From Amycolatopsis acidicola (GTDB lineage Bacteria; Actinomycetota; Actinomycetes; Mycobacteriales; Pseudonocardiaceae): a stretch of 64,000 bases of DNA. The stretch lies in the NCBI RefSeq assembly GCF_007713735.2, contig NZ_VMNW02000003.1, forward strand, positions 1 through 64,000, written 5' to 3'. Shown piece after piece: positions 24,769-32,732 of this stretch (its first letter is position 1; every line of letters begins with the position of its first letter). Under the pieces are notes generated by a model that worked only from the letters and a program-made list of their open reading frames with translations, was not told the DNA's origin and did no database searches. Both the position numbers and the translations under genes were made by a program.

Positions 24769-26025
24769 ATGACATCCGCTGTCTCCGAACAAAAAACGTA
24801 CGACCCGGTCTCCGTGTCGCCCTTGTCGTTTTGGGCGGCCACCGCGGAGGAGCGCGAGGAGAGCTTCCGCGTTCTGCGACGGGAACGGCCGATCAGCTGG
24901 CACCCGCCGCTCGAGGGATCACTGATGCCCCCGCAGCAGGATGGGATCTGGGCCGTCGTCCGGCACGAGGACATCCTGCGCGTGAGCAAGGACTGGGAGA
25001 CCTTCACGTCCGCGGAAGGAGTGCAACAGGAGGAAGTGCCGGACGAGATCCTCGAAGCCGCTGAGTCGTTTCTCGGTATGGACCCGCCACGGCACACTCG
25101 TTTGCGGAAGCTCGTCAGTGCGGCCTTCACGCCCAGGCAGGTCGCCAAGATCGAGGAGCAGATCAAGAACCAGGCCAGGACCATTGTCGACGAGTTGCTC
25201 GACGCCGGTGACTGCGACCTGGTCTCTCAGGTCTCGAAGCGTCTTCCGATGTGGACGATCTACGAGATGATGGGTTTGCCCGTCGCCGACCGGGAGGCCG
25301 CCGCGCACGCTGCCGACGGCATGGTGTCCTGGGCCGACGAGGACGTTGCCGCCGGGCGGGAGCCGGGCACCGTGCTCAACGAATCGCTGGTGACCTTGCT
25401 GAGCAAGGGCCTGGAATTCGCCGAGTTCCGGCGTGCGAACCCGGCCGAAGACCTCATGACCAACCTGGTGCAGGCCGAAGTGGACGGTCACCGGCTGTCG
25501 GATGAGGAGATTGGCGCCTTCTTCGTGCTGTTGTCGGTCGCGGGCAACGACACGACACGCAATACGATCAGCCTGACGGCCAAGGCATTCACCGATTTCC
25601 CGGATCAGAAGGCGTTGCTGCTCGAGGACTTCGACGGCCGGATCAAGACTGCCACGGAAGAGTTCGTCCGGTGGGCCAGCCCGGTCATGACGTTCCGGCG
25701 AACCGTCACCAAGGACGTCGAGCTCCATGGCCGCCACTTGTCGGCGGGAGACTGGGTGGTGATGTTCTACTCTTCGGGCAACCGGGACGAGAGTGTGTTC
25801 GCCGACCCGAACCGTTTCGACATCACCCGCAACCCCAATCCACATGTGGGGTTCGGTGGCGGCGGGCCGCACTTCTGCATGGGGAACATGCTTGCAAAGA
25901 CTCAGCTCCGTGCGCTGTTCGGTGAACTGCTGCACCGGGTACCAGGGTTGCAGGTGGGTGAGCCGACCTACCTGACCGGCAATTTCGTTCGAGGCGTGAA
26001 GTCGTTGCCCTGCACCATCCGCTGA
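24769..26025 (+). CDS. Cytochrome P450 (resembles the CYP124/125/142 group)
   Basis: 418-aa soluble P450. The I-helix oxygen-binding motif is AGNDTTRN, the K-helix E-x-x-R is in TEEFVRW and the heme-binding loop is GFGGGGPHFCMG with Cys370 as thiolate ligand. In general layout it resembles actinobacterial P450s that hydroxylate the terminal methyl of steroid or isoprenoid chains; that group assignment is impressionistic. Redox partners (ferredoxin and reductase) are not encoded nearby. ATG at 24769 has GGAGGAA upstream. Last gene of the operon; a strong terminator follows 5 nt after the stop. Confidence 0.93.
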   Translation: MTSAVSEQKTYDPVSVSPLSFWAATAEEREESFRVLRRERPISWHPPLEGSLMPPQQDGIWAVVRHEDILRVSKDWETFTSAEGVQQEEVPDEILEAAESFLGMDPPRHTRLRKLVSAAFTPRQVAKIEEQIKNQARTIVDELLDAGDCDLVSQVSKRLPMWTIYEMMGLPVADREAAAHAADGMVSWADEDVAAGREPGTVLNESLVTLLSKGLEFAEFRRANPAEDLMTNLVQAEVDGHRLSDEEIGAFFVLLSVAGNDTTRNTISLTAKAFTDFPDQKALLLEDFDGRIKTATEEFVRWASPVMTFRRTVTKDVELHGRHLSAGDWVVMFYSSGNRDESVFADPNRFDITRNPNPHVGFGGGGPHFCMGNMLAKTQLRALFGELLHRVPGLQVGEPTYLTGNFVRGVKSLPCTIR

Positions 26026-26030
26026 CGGGG

Positions 26031-26066
26031 AAAGAGCCCGCCTCCGAATCCGGAGGCGGGCTCTTT
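26031..26066. terminator. Strong bidirectional terminator hairpin
   Basis: A perfect 16-bp stem (26031-26046 with 26051-26066) with an AATC loop, starting AAAGAGCCCGCC and ending GGGCTCTTT. It has A/T runs at both ends, so it works in both directions between the converging P450 and SDR genes. Confidence 0.93.
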
Positions 26067-26078
26067 CTCATGCCCCGC

Positions 26079-26870
26079 TCAGATTTCCGGGGCCGGCACC
26101 AGACCTGAGAGCACTGCGCCGGTGATCCCGCCGTCCACCACGAGCGCATGACCGTTGACCCACCGGGCGCCGGGCGACACCAGGAAGAGGATCGGCTCGG
26201 CGATGTCGTCCGGCGTGGCGTGGCGACCGAGGAGGAACTTGACCCCGTCGAGGTTGTCCTTGCCCATCGACTCCTCGAAGTCGGCCAGAATGGGGGTTTC
26301 AACGGGGCCGGGGAGGATCGCGTTCATCCGGACGTTCTGCTCGACCAGCCCGGTCGCCATCGCCATGGTGTAGACCGTCACGCATTCCTTGGAGAAGTTG
26401 TACGTGTTGCCCTCCTGCGGATGGTCGCGGAACCAGTCCAACCCGGATTCGAAGGTGTCGGCCGCCAGCAGCTCCCGGATCGACTCGAGACGTTGTGCCC
26501 AGCCGAACCCGGCGGTGGAGGAGACGTTGACGATCGCGCCGCCCGGGTTCAGCCGGTCGAACATCGCCTCCGTGAGGTGGCGCAGGCCGAGAAAGTTGAC
26601 TTTGAAGACGAGTTCGGACGGCGCGGTTCCCGGGAGGCCTGCCACGTTGATGTGCGCGTCGAAGCCGGAATCGAGTTGCGCGAGGGCCTCGTCGATGCTC
26701 GCCGGGTCGGACAGGTCGATCGGGATGTGCCGCGACACAGGCACCGTGGGGTGGTTGCGGTCCAAGCTCACCACGGTCGCGCCCCCCTTGGTCAGCTGTT
26801 CGGCCACCGCCTGCCCGATTCCGGACGCGGCGCCGGTCACGACGCAGCGCAGGCCGCTCACACTCGACAT
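26079..26870 (-). CDS. Short-chain dehydrogenase/reductase
   Basis: 263-aa classical-type SDR that uses NAD(P). The cofactor motif is TGAASGIG at 12-19, NVAG stands in place of NNAG and the catalytic Tyr-Lys pair is YNFSK. The overall form with a long insertion before the active site (LLAADTFESGLDWF) resembles proteins annotated as coniferyl-alcohol or 3-alpha-hydroxysteroid dehydrogenases. It is divergent from the aldehyde dehydrogenase gene and shares with it the promoter that carries motif site 2. Alcohol oxidation followed by aldehyde oxidation is a plausible pair of reactions for the divergent genes. Confidence 0.9.
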   Translation of the reverse strand: MSSVSGLRCVVTGAASGIGQAVAEQLTKGGATVVSLDRNHPTVPVSRHIPIDLSDPASIDEALAQLDSGFDAHINVAGLPGTAPSELVFKVNFLGLRHLTEAMFDRLNPGGAIVNVSSTAGFGWAQRLESIRELLAADTFESGLDWFRDHPQEGNTYNFSKECVTVYTMAMATGLVEQNVRMNAILPGPVETPILADFEESMGKDNLDGVKFLLGRHATPDDIAEPILFLVSPGARWVNGHALVVDGGITGAVLSGLVPAPEI

Positions 26871-26893
26871 AGGACTTCCTTCCAGCTCGCTTC

Positions 26894-26910
26894 AATTTAA
26901 TTTAGACTAT
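26894..26910 (-). promoter_or_regulatory. Shared AT-rich 17-nt motif, site 2
   Basis: On the minus strand it reads ATAGTCTAAATTAAATT. It lies in the 103-bp divergent promoter between the SDR (start 26870) and the aldehyde dehydrogenase (start 26974). Confidence 0.65.
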
Positions 26911-26973
26911 AAAATGCGGTACGGTGTCAGCTCAAGGGCTACCGGCCGCGGCTGCGTATCGAAGGAGATTGCA

Positions 26974-28374
26974 GTGACCTCAGACGTATCGAGCGAAACC
27001 AGGCCGGCCGCCGACACCGTCGGCGACGCGGTCACGGAGCTCCGCGCCACCTTCGCGACCGGGCGGACGAAAAGTCCCGCCTGGAGAACCCGCCAGTTGG
27101 CCTGCATCGAGCGCATGCTCGACGAGCACGAGGACGAGATCGCCGCGGCGCTGGCCGACGATCTCGGGCGAACCAAGGCTGAAGCCTGGCTGGGAGACAT
27201 CGCCTCGACCAAGTCGGAAGCGACGTACGCGCGGAAGCACTTGCGGAAGTGGATGAAACGCCGCCGCACCTCGCTCTCGTTGAGCTCTTTGCCTGGCAGG
27301 GGCTGGTACCAGTACGAACCGCTCGGCGTCGTCCTGATCATCGGCCCGTGGAACTATCCGGTGTACCTCACCCTCGGGCCGCTCGTGGCCGCCGTGGCCG
27401 CGGGCAACTGCGCGGTGGTCAAGCCGTCCGAACACGCTCCCGCGTCATCGCGTTTGCTGGCCCGGCTGCTGCCGGAGTACCTCGACAGCGAGGCCGTAAC
27501 AGTCGTCGAGGGTGAAGCGCAGGTGACTCAGGAACTGCTCGCGCAAGGTGTCGATCACGCCTTCTTCACCGGCGGTACCGAAGTCGGCAAGCGGATCATG
27601 GCTGCCGCTGCCCCACACCTGACTCCGGTCACCCTCGAACTGGGCGGCAAGAGCCCGGTGATCGTGACGGGCAATGCGGACATCGAGGTGGCCGCGCGGC
27701 GGATCGCCTGGGTGAAGCTGATGAATGCCGGTCAGACCTGCATCGCGCCCGACTACGTTCTCGTCGACAGGAGTGTCCGGGACAAACTGGTCGATGCCAT
27801 TGTGCGGACCATGGGCACTTTCCGTACCGGGCAGGCGCCGTCGATGCGCATCGTCAACCGCCGCCAGTTCGATCGCCTGGCCGCTGTCCTCGAGCACTCG
27901 GACGGAGACGTCGTCCTCGGTGGGGGAACCGACGTGGACACAATGGGTATCGCGCCGACGGTGGTCGTGGACCCGAGCCCGGACTCGCCGGTGATGGAGT
28001 CGGAGATCTTCGGCCCGATCCTCCCAGTGCTCACAGTGGACTCTCTGGACGACGCGATTTCCTTCGTCAATGGACGGCCCAAGCCGCTCGCGGTGTATTT
28101 GTTCACAAAGAATAGTGCCGAGCGCGACAAGGTTCTCGGAAACACCACTTCGGGTGGCGCGGTCGTCAACCACATAGCCATGCATTGCCTCGCCCCGCAG
28201 TTGCCTTTCGGTGGAGTCGGTGACAGCGGCATCGGTGCCTACCACGGGCGATGGGGATTCGAGGCGCTGAGCCATCGAAAGGCGGTGCTGTCCAAGCCGT
28301 CCCGGCCGGATCCGTCGCTGATGTACCCGCCGTACACGGACAGGAAGCTCAAGCTGATGCGCCGCTTCTTCTGA
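26974..28374 (+). CDS. Aldehyde dehydrogenase family protein (class 3-like)
   Basis: 466-aa NAD(P)-dependent aldehyde dehydrogenase, soluble. Visible motifs are GPWNYPVYLTLGPL (class 3 fatty/aromatic aldehyde type), FTGGTEVGKRIM, the general-base Glu in LELGGKSPVIV and the nucleophilic Cys in NAGQTCIAPDY. GTG at 26974 is chosen because GAAGGAGA stands 5 nt upstream; upstream frame overlaps the divergent promoter. It would oxidise an aldehyde from the P450/SDR steps to the acid that the ligases activate. A histidine kinase gene follows after 24 nt. Confidence 0.93.
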   Translation: MTSDVSSETRPAADTVGDAVTELRATFATGRTKSPAWRTRQLACIERMLDEHEDEIAAALADDLGRTKAEAWLGDIASTKSEATYARKHLRKWMKRRRTSLSLSSLPGRGWYQYEPLGVVLIIGPWNYPVYLTLGPLVAAVAAGNCAVVKPSEHAPASSRLLARLLPEYLDSEAVTVVEGEAQVTQELLAQGVDHAFFTGGTEVGKRIMAAAAPHLTPVTLELGGKSPVIVTGNADIEVAARRIAWVKLMNAGQTCIAPDYVLVDRSVRDKLVDAIVRTMGTFRTGQAPSMRIVNRRQFDRLAAVLEHSDGDVVLGGGTDVDTMGIAPTVVVDPSPDSPVMESEIFGPILPVLTVDSLDDAISFVNGRPKPLAVYLFTKNSAERDKVLGNTTSGGAVVNHIAMHCLAPQLPFGGVGDSGIGAYHGRWGFEALSHRKAVLSKPSRPDPSLMYPPYTDRKLKLMRRFF

Positions 28375-28398
28375 GTCCGGTCGGGAAGGGCCGTAGCC

Positions 28399-29094
28399 GT
28401 GACCACTATGGAATTCCCAGCTGCCGACGCCATGTCGCAGGACCCGTCGAAGGTGCTGCGCTCAGCAGCGGCCGAGCTGCACGACGGCGTGGCACAGGAC
28501 CTGTTCGCCGCGAGCATGGAGGTCGAGGACCTGACTCGTGCGGGCGGGCTTCCTCCCGGGGTGGGCGACCAGCTCGCCCGGATCGCGTCCAATCTGCACA
28601 AGAGTTCCCTGCAGTTGCGTGGCGTGCTCACGGGCATGTTCGAGGGAAACCTGGATCGCCGTGGTGACACCGTCGTCGAGCGGATTCGGTCGTGTGTCGA
28701 GAGGGCCTTGCACCGGAGTGACCTGACGATCGACATCCGGCTCGAGGGGACCGGGCCCGAGCCGGACCCGGACTGCGCGGACCTGATCGTGCGTTCGGTC
28801 CGCGAAGGGCTCGCCAACGTGGTCAAGCACGCCGACGCGACCGAGGTGCTGGTCATCATGCGGAGAGGCACGTCATGGTGGACGGTCATGGTGGAAGACG
28901 ACGGCCTCGGGGACGCGACCGTGGTCCGGCACATGATCGTGAAGTCGGCCGGGCTCACGCTGGGACTGGCGAGCCTCGCGGCGGAGGCTGACCGGCTTGG
29001 CGGGCGCCTGTGGTTGTCGTCGGCAGGGCGGCTCAGCGGCGTCAATCTCAGTATCTCCGTCCCGGTGAGGGTGGTGAGCAGCGATGCCGGCTGA
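28399..29094 (+). CDS. Soluble NarL-type sensor histidine kinase lacking a sensor domain
   Basis: 231-aa kinase of the HisKA_3 class. The phospho-accepting His28 is in ELHDGVAQDLFAASME, and the HATPase domain has the N-box REGLANVVKHADAT and a VEDDGLGD G-box. There is no transmembrane segment, PAS or GAF domain: about 20 residues precede the dimerisation helix. So the signal must arrive through a partner protein or the kinase works constitutively. GTG at 28399 has a GGGAAGGG site. The stop overlaps the response-regulator start by 11 nt. Cognate regulator: 29084. Confidence 0.88.
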   Translation: MTTMEFPAADAMSQDPSKVLRSAAAELHDGVAQDLFAASMEVEDLTRAGGLPPGVGDQLARIASNLHKSSLQLRGVLTGMFEGNLDRRGDTVVERIRSCVERALHRSDLTIDIRLEGTGPEPDPDCADLIVRSVREGLANVVKHADATEVLVIMRRGTSWWTVMVEDDGLGDATVVRHMIVKSAGLTLGLASLAAEADRLGGRLWLSSAGRLSGVNLSISVPVRVVSSDAG

Positions 29095-29701
29095 GCTCAC
29101 GGCCGTCCTGATCGACGACCATCAACTCGTTTTGGAAGGGCTTTCCCGTGCGCTCGCTCGCGAAGGGCTGCGGGTCGTCGGTTCGTTCGTGGCGGCGCCG
29201 GAGGCTCTGGGGTATCTCTCGGAGCATCCGGTCGATTTCGCTGTCGTCGACTTGAGGCTGGGTGGTGACTCGGGGATTCGTGTGGTCGGCGAAATCCGGC
29301 GGCTCTCGCCGAAGACGCGAGTCGCGGTACTCACCAGTTATGACGACCGCGTGGCGGCTGCCGCGGCCATCCGTTCGGGCGCGACCGGTTTTCTGTTGAA
29401 GACCACGCTTTCCAGCGATCTCGGGCGGCAGTTGCGTGAGGTCGCCGAAGGAAACCTGGTCGTCGACGCTCGTGTCGCCGCAGCAGTTTTCGAACCGTCC
29501 GATCTGCTGGGCGGGACCGAGGTGACGGTTTTGCGCTTGGTGGCCGAAGGGCTGACGAACCGCGAGATCGGTCAGCGGATGCACCTGAGTCACTACACGA
29601 TCAAGGATCACCTCACGAAGGCCATGCGAAAGCTCGGGACGGGTACGCGCGCCGAGACCGTGGCCAAGGCTGTCCAACAGGGACTGCTGCGGCAGGTGTG
29701 A
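29084..29701 (+). CDS. NarL/LuxR-family response regulator
   Basis: 205-aa regulator with receiver domain (LTAVLIDDHQLVLEGLSRAL, phospho-acceptor Asp in FAVVDLRLGGDSG, Lys in FLLKTT) and a C-terminal LuxR-type helix-turn-helix (VAEGLTNREIGQRMHLSHYT). The gene overlaps the histidine kinase gene, so the two are a pair. The MCE operon starts about 500 bp downstream after one small membrane gene, and a perfect palindrome lies just before it. Control of the MCE operon by this regulator is a reasonable inference. Confidence 0.92.
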   Translation: MPAELTAVLIDDHQLVLEGLSRALAREGLRVVGSFVAAPEALGYLSEHPVDFAVVDLRLGGDSGIRVVGEIRRLSPKTRVAVLTSYDDRVAAAAAIRSGATGFLLKTTLSSDLGRQLREVAEGNLVVDARVAAAVFEPSDLLGGTEVTVLRLVAEGLTNREIGQRMHLSHYTIKDHLTKAMRKLGTGTRAETVAKAVQQGLLRQV

Positions 29702-29716
29702 AGGGAGGCCGGGCCA

Positions 29717-30097
29717 ATGCAGTGGGATCCGATGCGTTGGGCGGACGAAGTGGATGCCCCAGGCGTCGTCAGGGGCGCTTCGACGGGGTTCACCGTTCTC
29801 GTGCTCGGTGGGCTGGCCGCGCCGTTGGGCGCGCTGGTTCCCGTGGCCGGCACTGTCTGGCTGCCAGTGGTCGCCCTCGTGGCGTTCGTGGTCGCCGCCG
29901 CGAGGGTCGGTACCGCGCCGAGACCGTGGTTGCACGGCATGGTTGCCGCGCTGTCCGCCTATTTGCTGGTCCTTCCGCTCGTCCTGCTCGGCGGGTCGCA
30001 TGACGTCGGGCAGATGGGACTGACCTTCCTCGCGGCGGTACTCGTCGGTGCCGGTTCCGGTTTCCTCGCCGGTTACCGGCGCGACCGTCTGAAGTAG
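29717..30097 (+). CDS. Small four-helix membrane protein, hypothetical
   Basis: 126-aa protein with about four hydrophobic helices (FTVLVLGGLAAPLGALVPVA, WLPVVALVAFVVAAARV, LSAYLLVLPLVLLGG and LTFLAAVLVGAGSGFLAG). It begins 15 nt after the response regulator and precedes the MCE operon on the same strand. I do not recognise the family. As the kinase lacks any sensor part, this protein is a candidate membrane partner, but no sequence evidence supports that beyond position. Confidence 0.65.
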   Translation: MQWDPMRWADEVDAPGVVRGASTGFTVLVLGGLAAPLGALVPVAGTVWLPVVALVAFVVAAARVGTAPRPWLHGMVAALSAYLLVLPLVLLGGSHDVGQMGLTFLAAVLVGAGSGFLAGYRRDRLK

Positions 30098-30100
30098 ACG

Positions 30101-30118
30101 GACCCCCAAATGGGGGTC
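30101..30118. promoter_or_regulatory. Perfect palindrome before the MCE operon
   Basis: GACCCCCAAATGGGGGTC: 7-bp arms with a 4-nt AAAT centre, 102 bp before the first MCE-operon start codon. There is no T-tract, so it may be an operator (candidate target of the regulator encoded at 29084) rather than a terminator. Confidence 0.5.
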
Positions 30119-30219
30119 GGCTCCCACCCCGTTCAAGGGTGATCCAGCGCGCAACCGTACTGACCACCGGTCGCCACCCGTTGTACCCGTGACACGGCAA
30201 CCAACCGGGAGGCGCAACG

Positions 30220-31047
30220 GTGAGCATCCCCACTGCAGGAGCTGGTGGATTCGTCCGCCGCTGGCGTGACGCCGCGGCGATTCCGCTCAGCGACGCCGGT
30301 GACATCGTCGGGTTCGGCGGGAAGGTGCTCTGGTCGGCGATCCGCCACCCGTTCGGTTACTGGGGCGAGGTGCGCAACCAGCTGTTCGACGCGTTGCGGT
30401 TGTGCTGGTTTCCGCTGCTGATCTCCAGCACGGCATTCGGCCTCGGAGTGGTGGGTATCCAGGCGGGAAACCTGTTGGCATTACTCGGGGTTCCCGAGCG
30501 TCTGGGTTCGCTGATGGTGGTCGGCAGCGTGCGTGAGTTCGGTCCGTGGATCGACGCGATGATCGTTGCCGGGGTCGTCGGGACCGCGATGACGGCAGAC
30601 CTCGGCGCCCGCCGGACGCGCGAGGAGATCGACGCGATGGAGGTGCTGGGCGTCGACGCGTTGCGGACGCTCGTGGTTCCCCGGGTGATCGCGATGATCA
30701 TCGTCACCGCCTTGATGGACATGGTTTCGCTGGCGTGCGGGGTCATCGGTGGCTACATCGGCGCGGTTCCGATCCACGGAGCCGACGCGGCGTCGTTCTT
30801 CCAGCTGTTCTTCGCGAACTCGACGACGATCGACATCTGGGCGACCGTCGCGAAAACCGCGTTGTTCGGGCTCATCATCGGGGTTGTCTGCAGCTACAAG
30901 GGATTCACCGCGAGCGGCGGGCCCGTCGGCGTCGGGCGCGCGGTCAACCAGGCGGTGGTGATCGCGTTCGCGGCGACCTGGATTTTCAACGCGGTGTTCA
31001 CCGCGATCCTGCTGGGGCTCAACCCCGCGATGCAGGCATTCAAGTGA
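30220..31047 (+). CDS. yrbEA: MCE transporter permease YrbEA (MlaE family)
   Basis: 275-aa MlaE-type permease, the first of two membrane subunits of an ABC-type MCE lipid/steroid importer. It has a long N-terminal amphipathic start and five hydrophobic helices. The conserved MlaE block appears as GPWIDAMIVAGVVGTAMTAD followed by GARRTREEIDAMEVLGVDAL. GTG at 30220 follows GGGAGG by 7 nt. First gene of a long operon: spacing to YrbEB is 10 nt, and nearly all later genes overlap. Confidence 0.95.
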   Translation: MSIPTAGAGGFVRRWRDAAAIPLSDAGDIVGFGGKVLWSAIRHPFGYWGEVRNQLFDALRLCWFPLLISSTAFGLGVVGIQAGNLLALLGVPERLGSLMVVGSVREFGPWIDAMIVAGVVGTAMTADLGARRTREEIDAMEVLGVDALRTLVVPRVIAMIIVTALMDMVSLACGVIGGYIGAVPIHGADAASFFQLFFANSTTIDIWATVAKTALFGLIIGVVCSYKGFTASGGPVGVGRAVNQAVVIAFAATWIFNAVFTAILLGLNPAMQAFK

Positions 31048-31057
31048 GAGGGCGGAA

Positions 31058-31906
31058 ATGACGACCGTACTGCCCCCCAAACGGCCGACCGAAGACCAGG
31101 ACGTCGAGGTCTCGCTGACGCGGGTCACGGAGAAGGTGCGCACCTCGGTCACCACTGGCGGCGAGATTGTGAAATTCTCCGGGCGCACGATCCGTTCGTT
31201 CGGCGATCTCCGGCATTTCGTTCCGGAAATCCTGCAGCAGACCGGAATCCTGATTCTGTCCAGCGGCCTGATCATCTGGCTGATGGAGTTCGTCATCGGC
31301 TACGAGTGCGGGCTGGAAGGCAAATACGTACTCGACCAGATCGGCGCTCCGCTGTACTCCGGCGTCTTCAACGCGTGGTGTCTGTTGCGCGAGATGTCAC
31401 CCTATATGTATGGGTACATCTTCGCGGCCAAAGTCGGCTGCGGGCTCGTCGCGGAGATCGGGTCGATGCGGATCTCGGACGAGATCGACGCGCTCGAAGT
31501 CATGGGTGTCAAGTCCCGCAGCTACCTGGTCGGCACCCGGATCGTCGCCGCCTGGATCGCGATCCCGTTCCTGTTCATCGTGGGGCTCGGGATTTCCTTC
31601 ATCGGCGGATACCTGGTGACGGTGCAGCTCCTGGGTGGTGTTTCACCCGGCGGTTACTCGTTCATCTTCTGGCTGTTCCAGAACCCGCTCGACCTGTTGT
31701 TCGCCTTGATCAAGGTCATGCTCATGGCCACCGCGATCATCTTCGTCGGGTGCTACTACGGCTACACCGCCGGTGGTGGCCCGGTCGGGGTCGGCCGGAA
31801 CACGGCCAGATCGATGATGCTCAACATGGTGCTGGTCCACGTGATCGCGTTCCTGGCCACGGAACTGCTCTGGGGCACGAACCTCAACGCGCCGATCGCC
31901 AACTGA
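31058..31906 (+). CDS. yrbEB: MCE transporter permease YrbEB (MlaE family)
   Basis: 282-aa second MlaE-type permease. The conserved region is YIFAAKVGCGLVAEIGSMRI followed by SDEIDALEVMGVKSRSYLVG; the C-terminal part has GCYYGYTAGGGPVGVGRNTA, as in YrbEA. The first 60 residues are a soluble polar segment. YrbEA and YrbEB form a heterodimer in the inner membrane and contact the ATPase encoded next and the MceA-F assembly. Spacing to the ATPase gene is 18 nt with GGAGG upstream of it. Confidence 0.95.
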   Translation: MTTVLPPKRPTEDQDVEVSLTRVTEKVRTSVTTGGEIVKFSGRTIRSFGDLRHFVPEILQQTGILILSSGLIIWLMEFVIGYECGLEGKYVLDQIGAPLYSGVFNAWCLLREMSPYMYGYIFAAKVGCGLVAEIGSMRISDEIDALEVMGVKSRSYLVGTRIVAAWIAIPFLFIVGLGISFIGGYLVTVQLLGGVSPGGYSFIFWLFQNPLDLLFALIKVMLMATAIIFVGCYYGYTAGGGPVGVGRNTARSMMLNMVLVHVIAFLATELLWGTNLNAPIAN

Positions 31907-31924
31907 GTCCCTGGAGGAAAAGTC

Positions 31925-32728
31925 GTGACGACACAACCGATCCCAGCCGTCCGAGGTCTGGCGGAGAGCAATGGGCAGCCGCCCATGCTGGTGCGGAACC
32001 TCAAGAAGTCCTTCGGGTCCTTCCAGGTGATGAAGGACCTGAGTCTCACTTTCGAGGACAATGCCATCACGACAGTCCTCGGCCCGTCCGGTACCGGCAA
32101 GAGTGTGCTGATCAAGCACCTGGTCGGGTTGCTCGAACCGGATGCCGGCGAGGTCATCGTGTTCGGCAGGAACATCTGGCAGATCAGTGAGAACGAGCGT
32201 TACGAGATCCGCAAGAACTTCGGGGTCCTGTTCCAGGACGGCGCCCTGTTCGGCTCGATGAACCTCTACGACAACATCGCGTTTCCGCTGCGCAAGCACA
32301 CCCCTAAGAGCGAAGACGAGATCGAACACATCGTGCTGTCACGCGCCAGGGAGGTCGGTCTCGAGGCGTCCTTGGGTAAACGCCCCAACGAGATCTCCGG
32401 TGGGATGCGCAAGCGCGCCGGTTTCGCCAGGGCGCTCGTGCTCAACCCGAAGATCGTGTTGTTCGACGAGCCGGACTCGGGTCTGGATCCGGTGCGTACG
32501 AGCCTGCTGTGTGACCTGATCCTGGACGTGCACCGGGAACACGGTGGCGCGTACCTCGTCGTCACCCACGATATTCGCAGCGCTCGCAAGGTTTCCGACT
32601 ACGTCGGGGTCATCTGGCGTGGTGAGGTCGTCCACTACAGCGGGGCGGAAGAAGCCTTCGCCAGCGACGACCCCTTCGTCCGGCAGTTCCTGGCCGGCGA
32701 GTCCGCCGGTCCGCTCGGAATGGACTGA
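31925..32728 (+). CDS. mceG: MCE ABC-transporter ATPase (MceG/Mkl, MlaF-like)
   Basis: 267-aa ATP-binding subunit that powers the importer. Walker A GPSGTGKS at 53-60, signature ISGGMRKR at 157-164, Walker B IVLFDEPDSG at 177-186, H-loop in VVTHDIRSA. Mycobacterial MceG is a single protein encoded far from the mce loci and has a C-terminal extension; this one lies inside the operon between permeases and MceA and ends soon after the nucleotide-binding domain, so it appears dedicated to this transporter. GTG at 31925. Confidence 0.94.
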   Translation: MTTQPIPAVRGLAESNGQPPMLVRNLKKSFGSFQVMKDLSLTFEDNAITTVLGPSGTGKSVLIKHLVGLLEPDAGEVIVFGRNIWQISENERYEIRKNFGVLFQDGALFGSMNLYDNIAFPLRKHTPKSEDEIEHIVLSRAREVGLEASLGKRPNEISGGMRKRAGFARALVLNPKIVLFDEPDSGLDPVRTSLLCDLILDVHREHGGAYLVVTHDIRSARKVSDYVGVIWRGEVVHYSGAEEAFASDDPFVRQFLAGESAGPLGMD

Positions 32729-32732
32729 ACCC

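Noticed and set aside
30101-30118. Rho-independent terminator after the small membrane gene
   Set aside because: The stem is perfect but only 7 bp and there is no T-tract on either strand; the position in front of the MCE operon fits an operator better. Not excluded fully.
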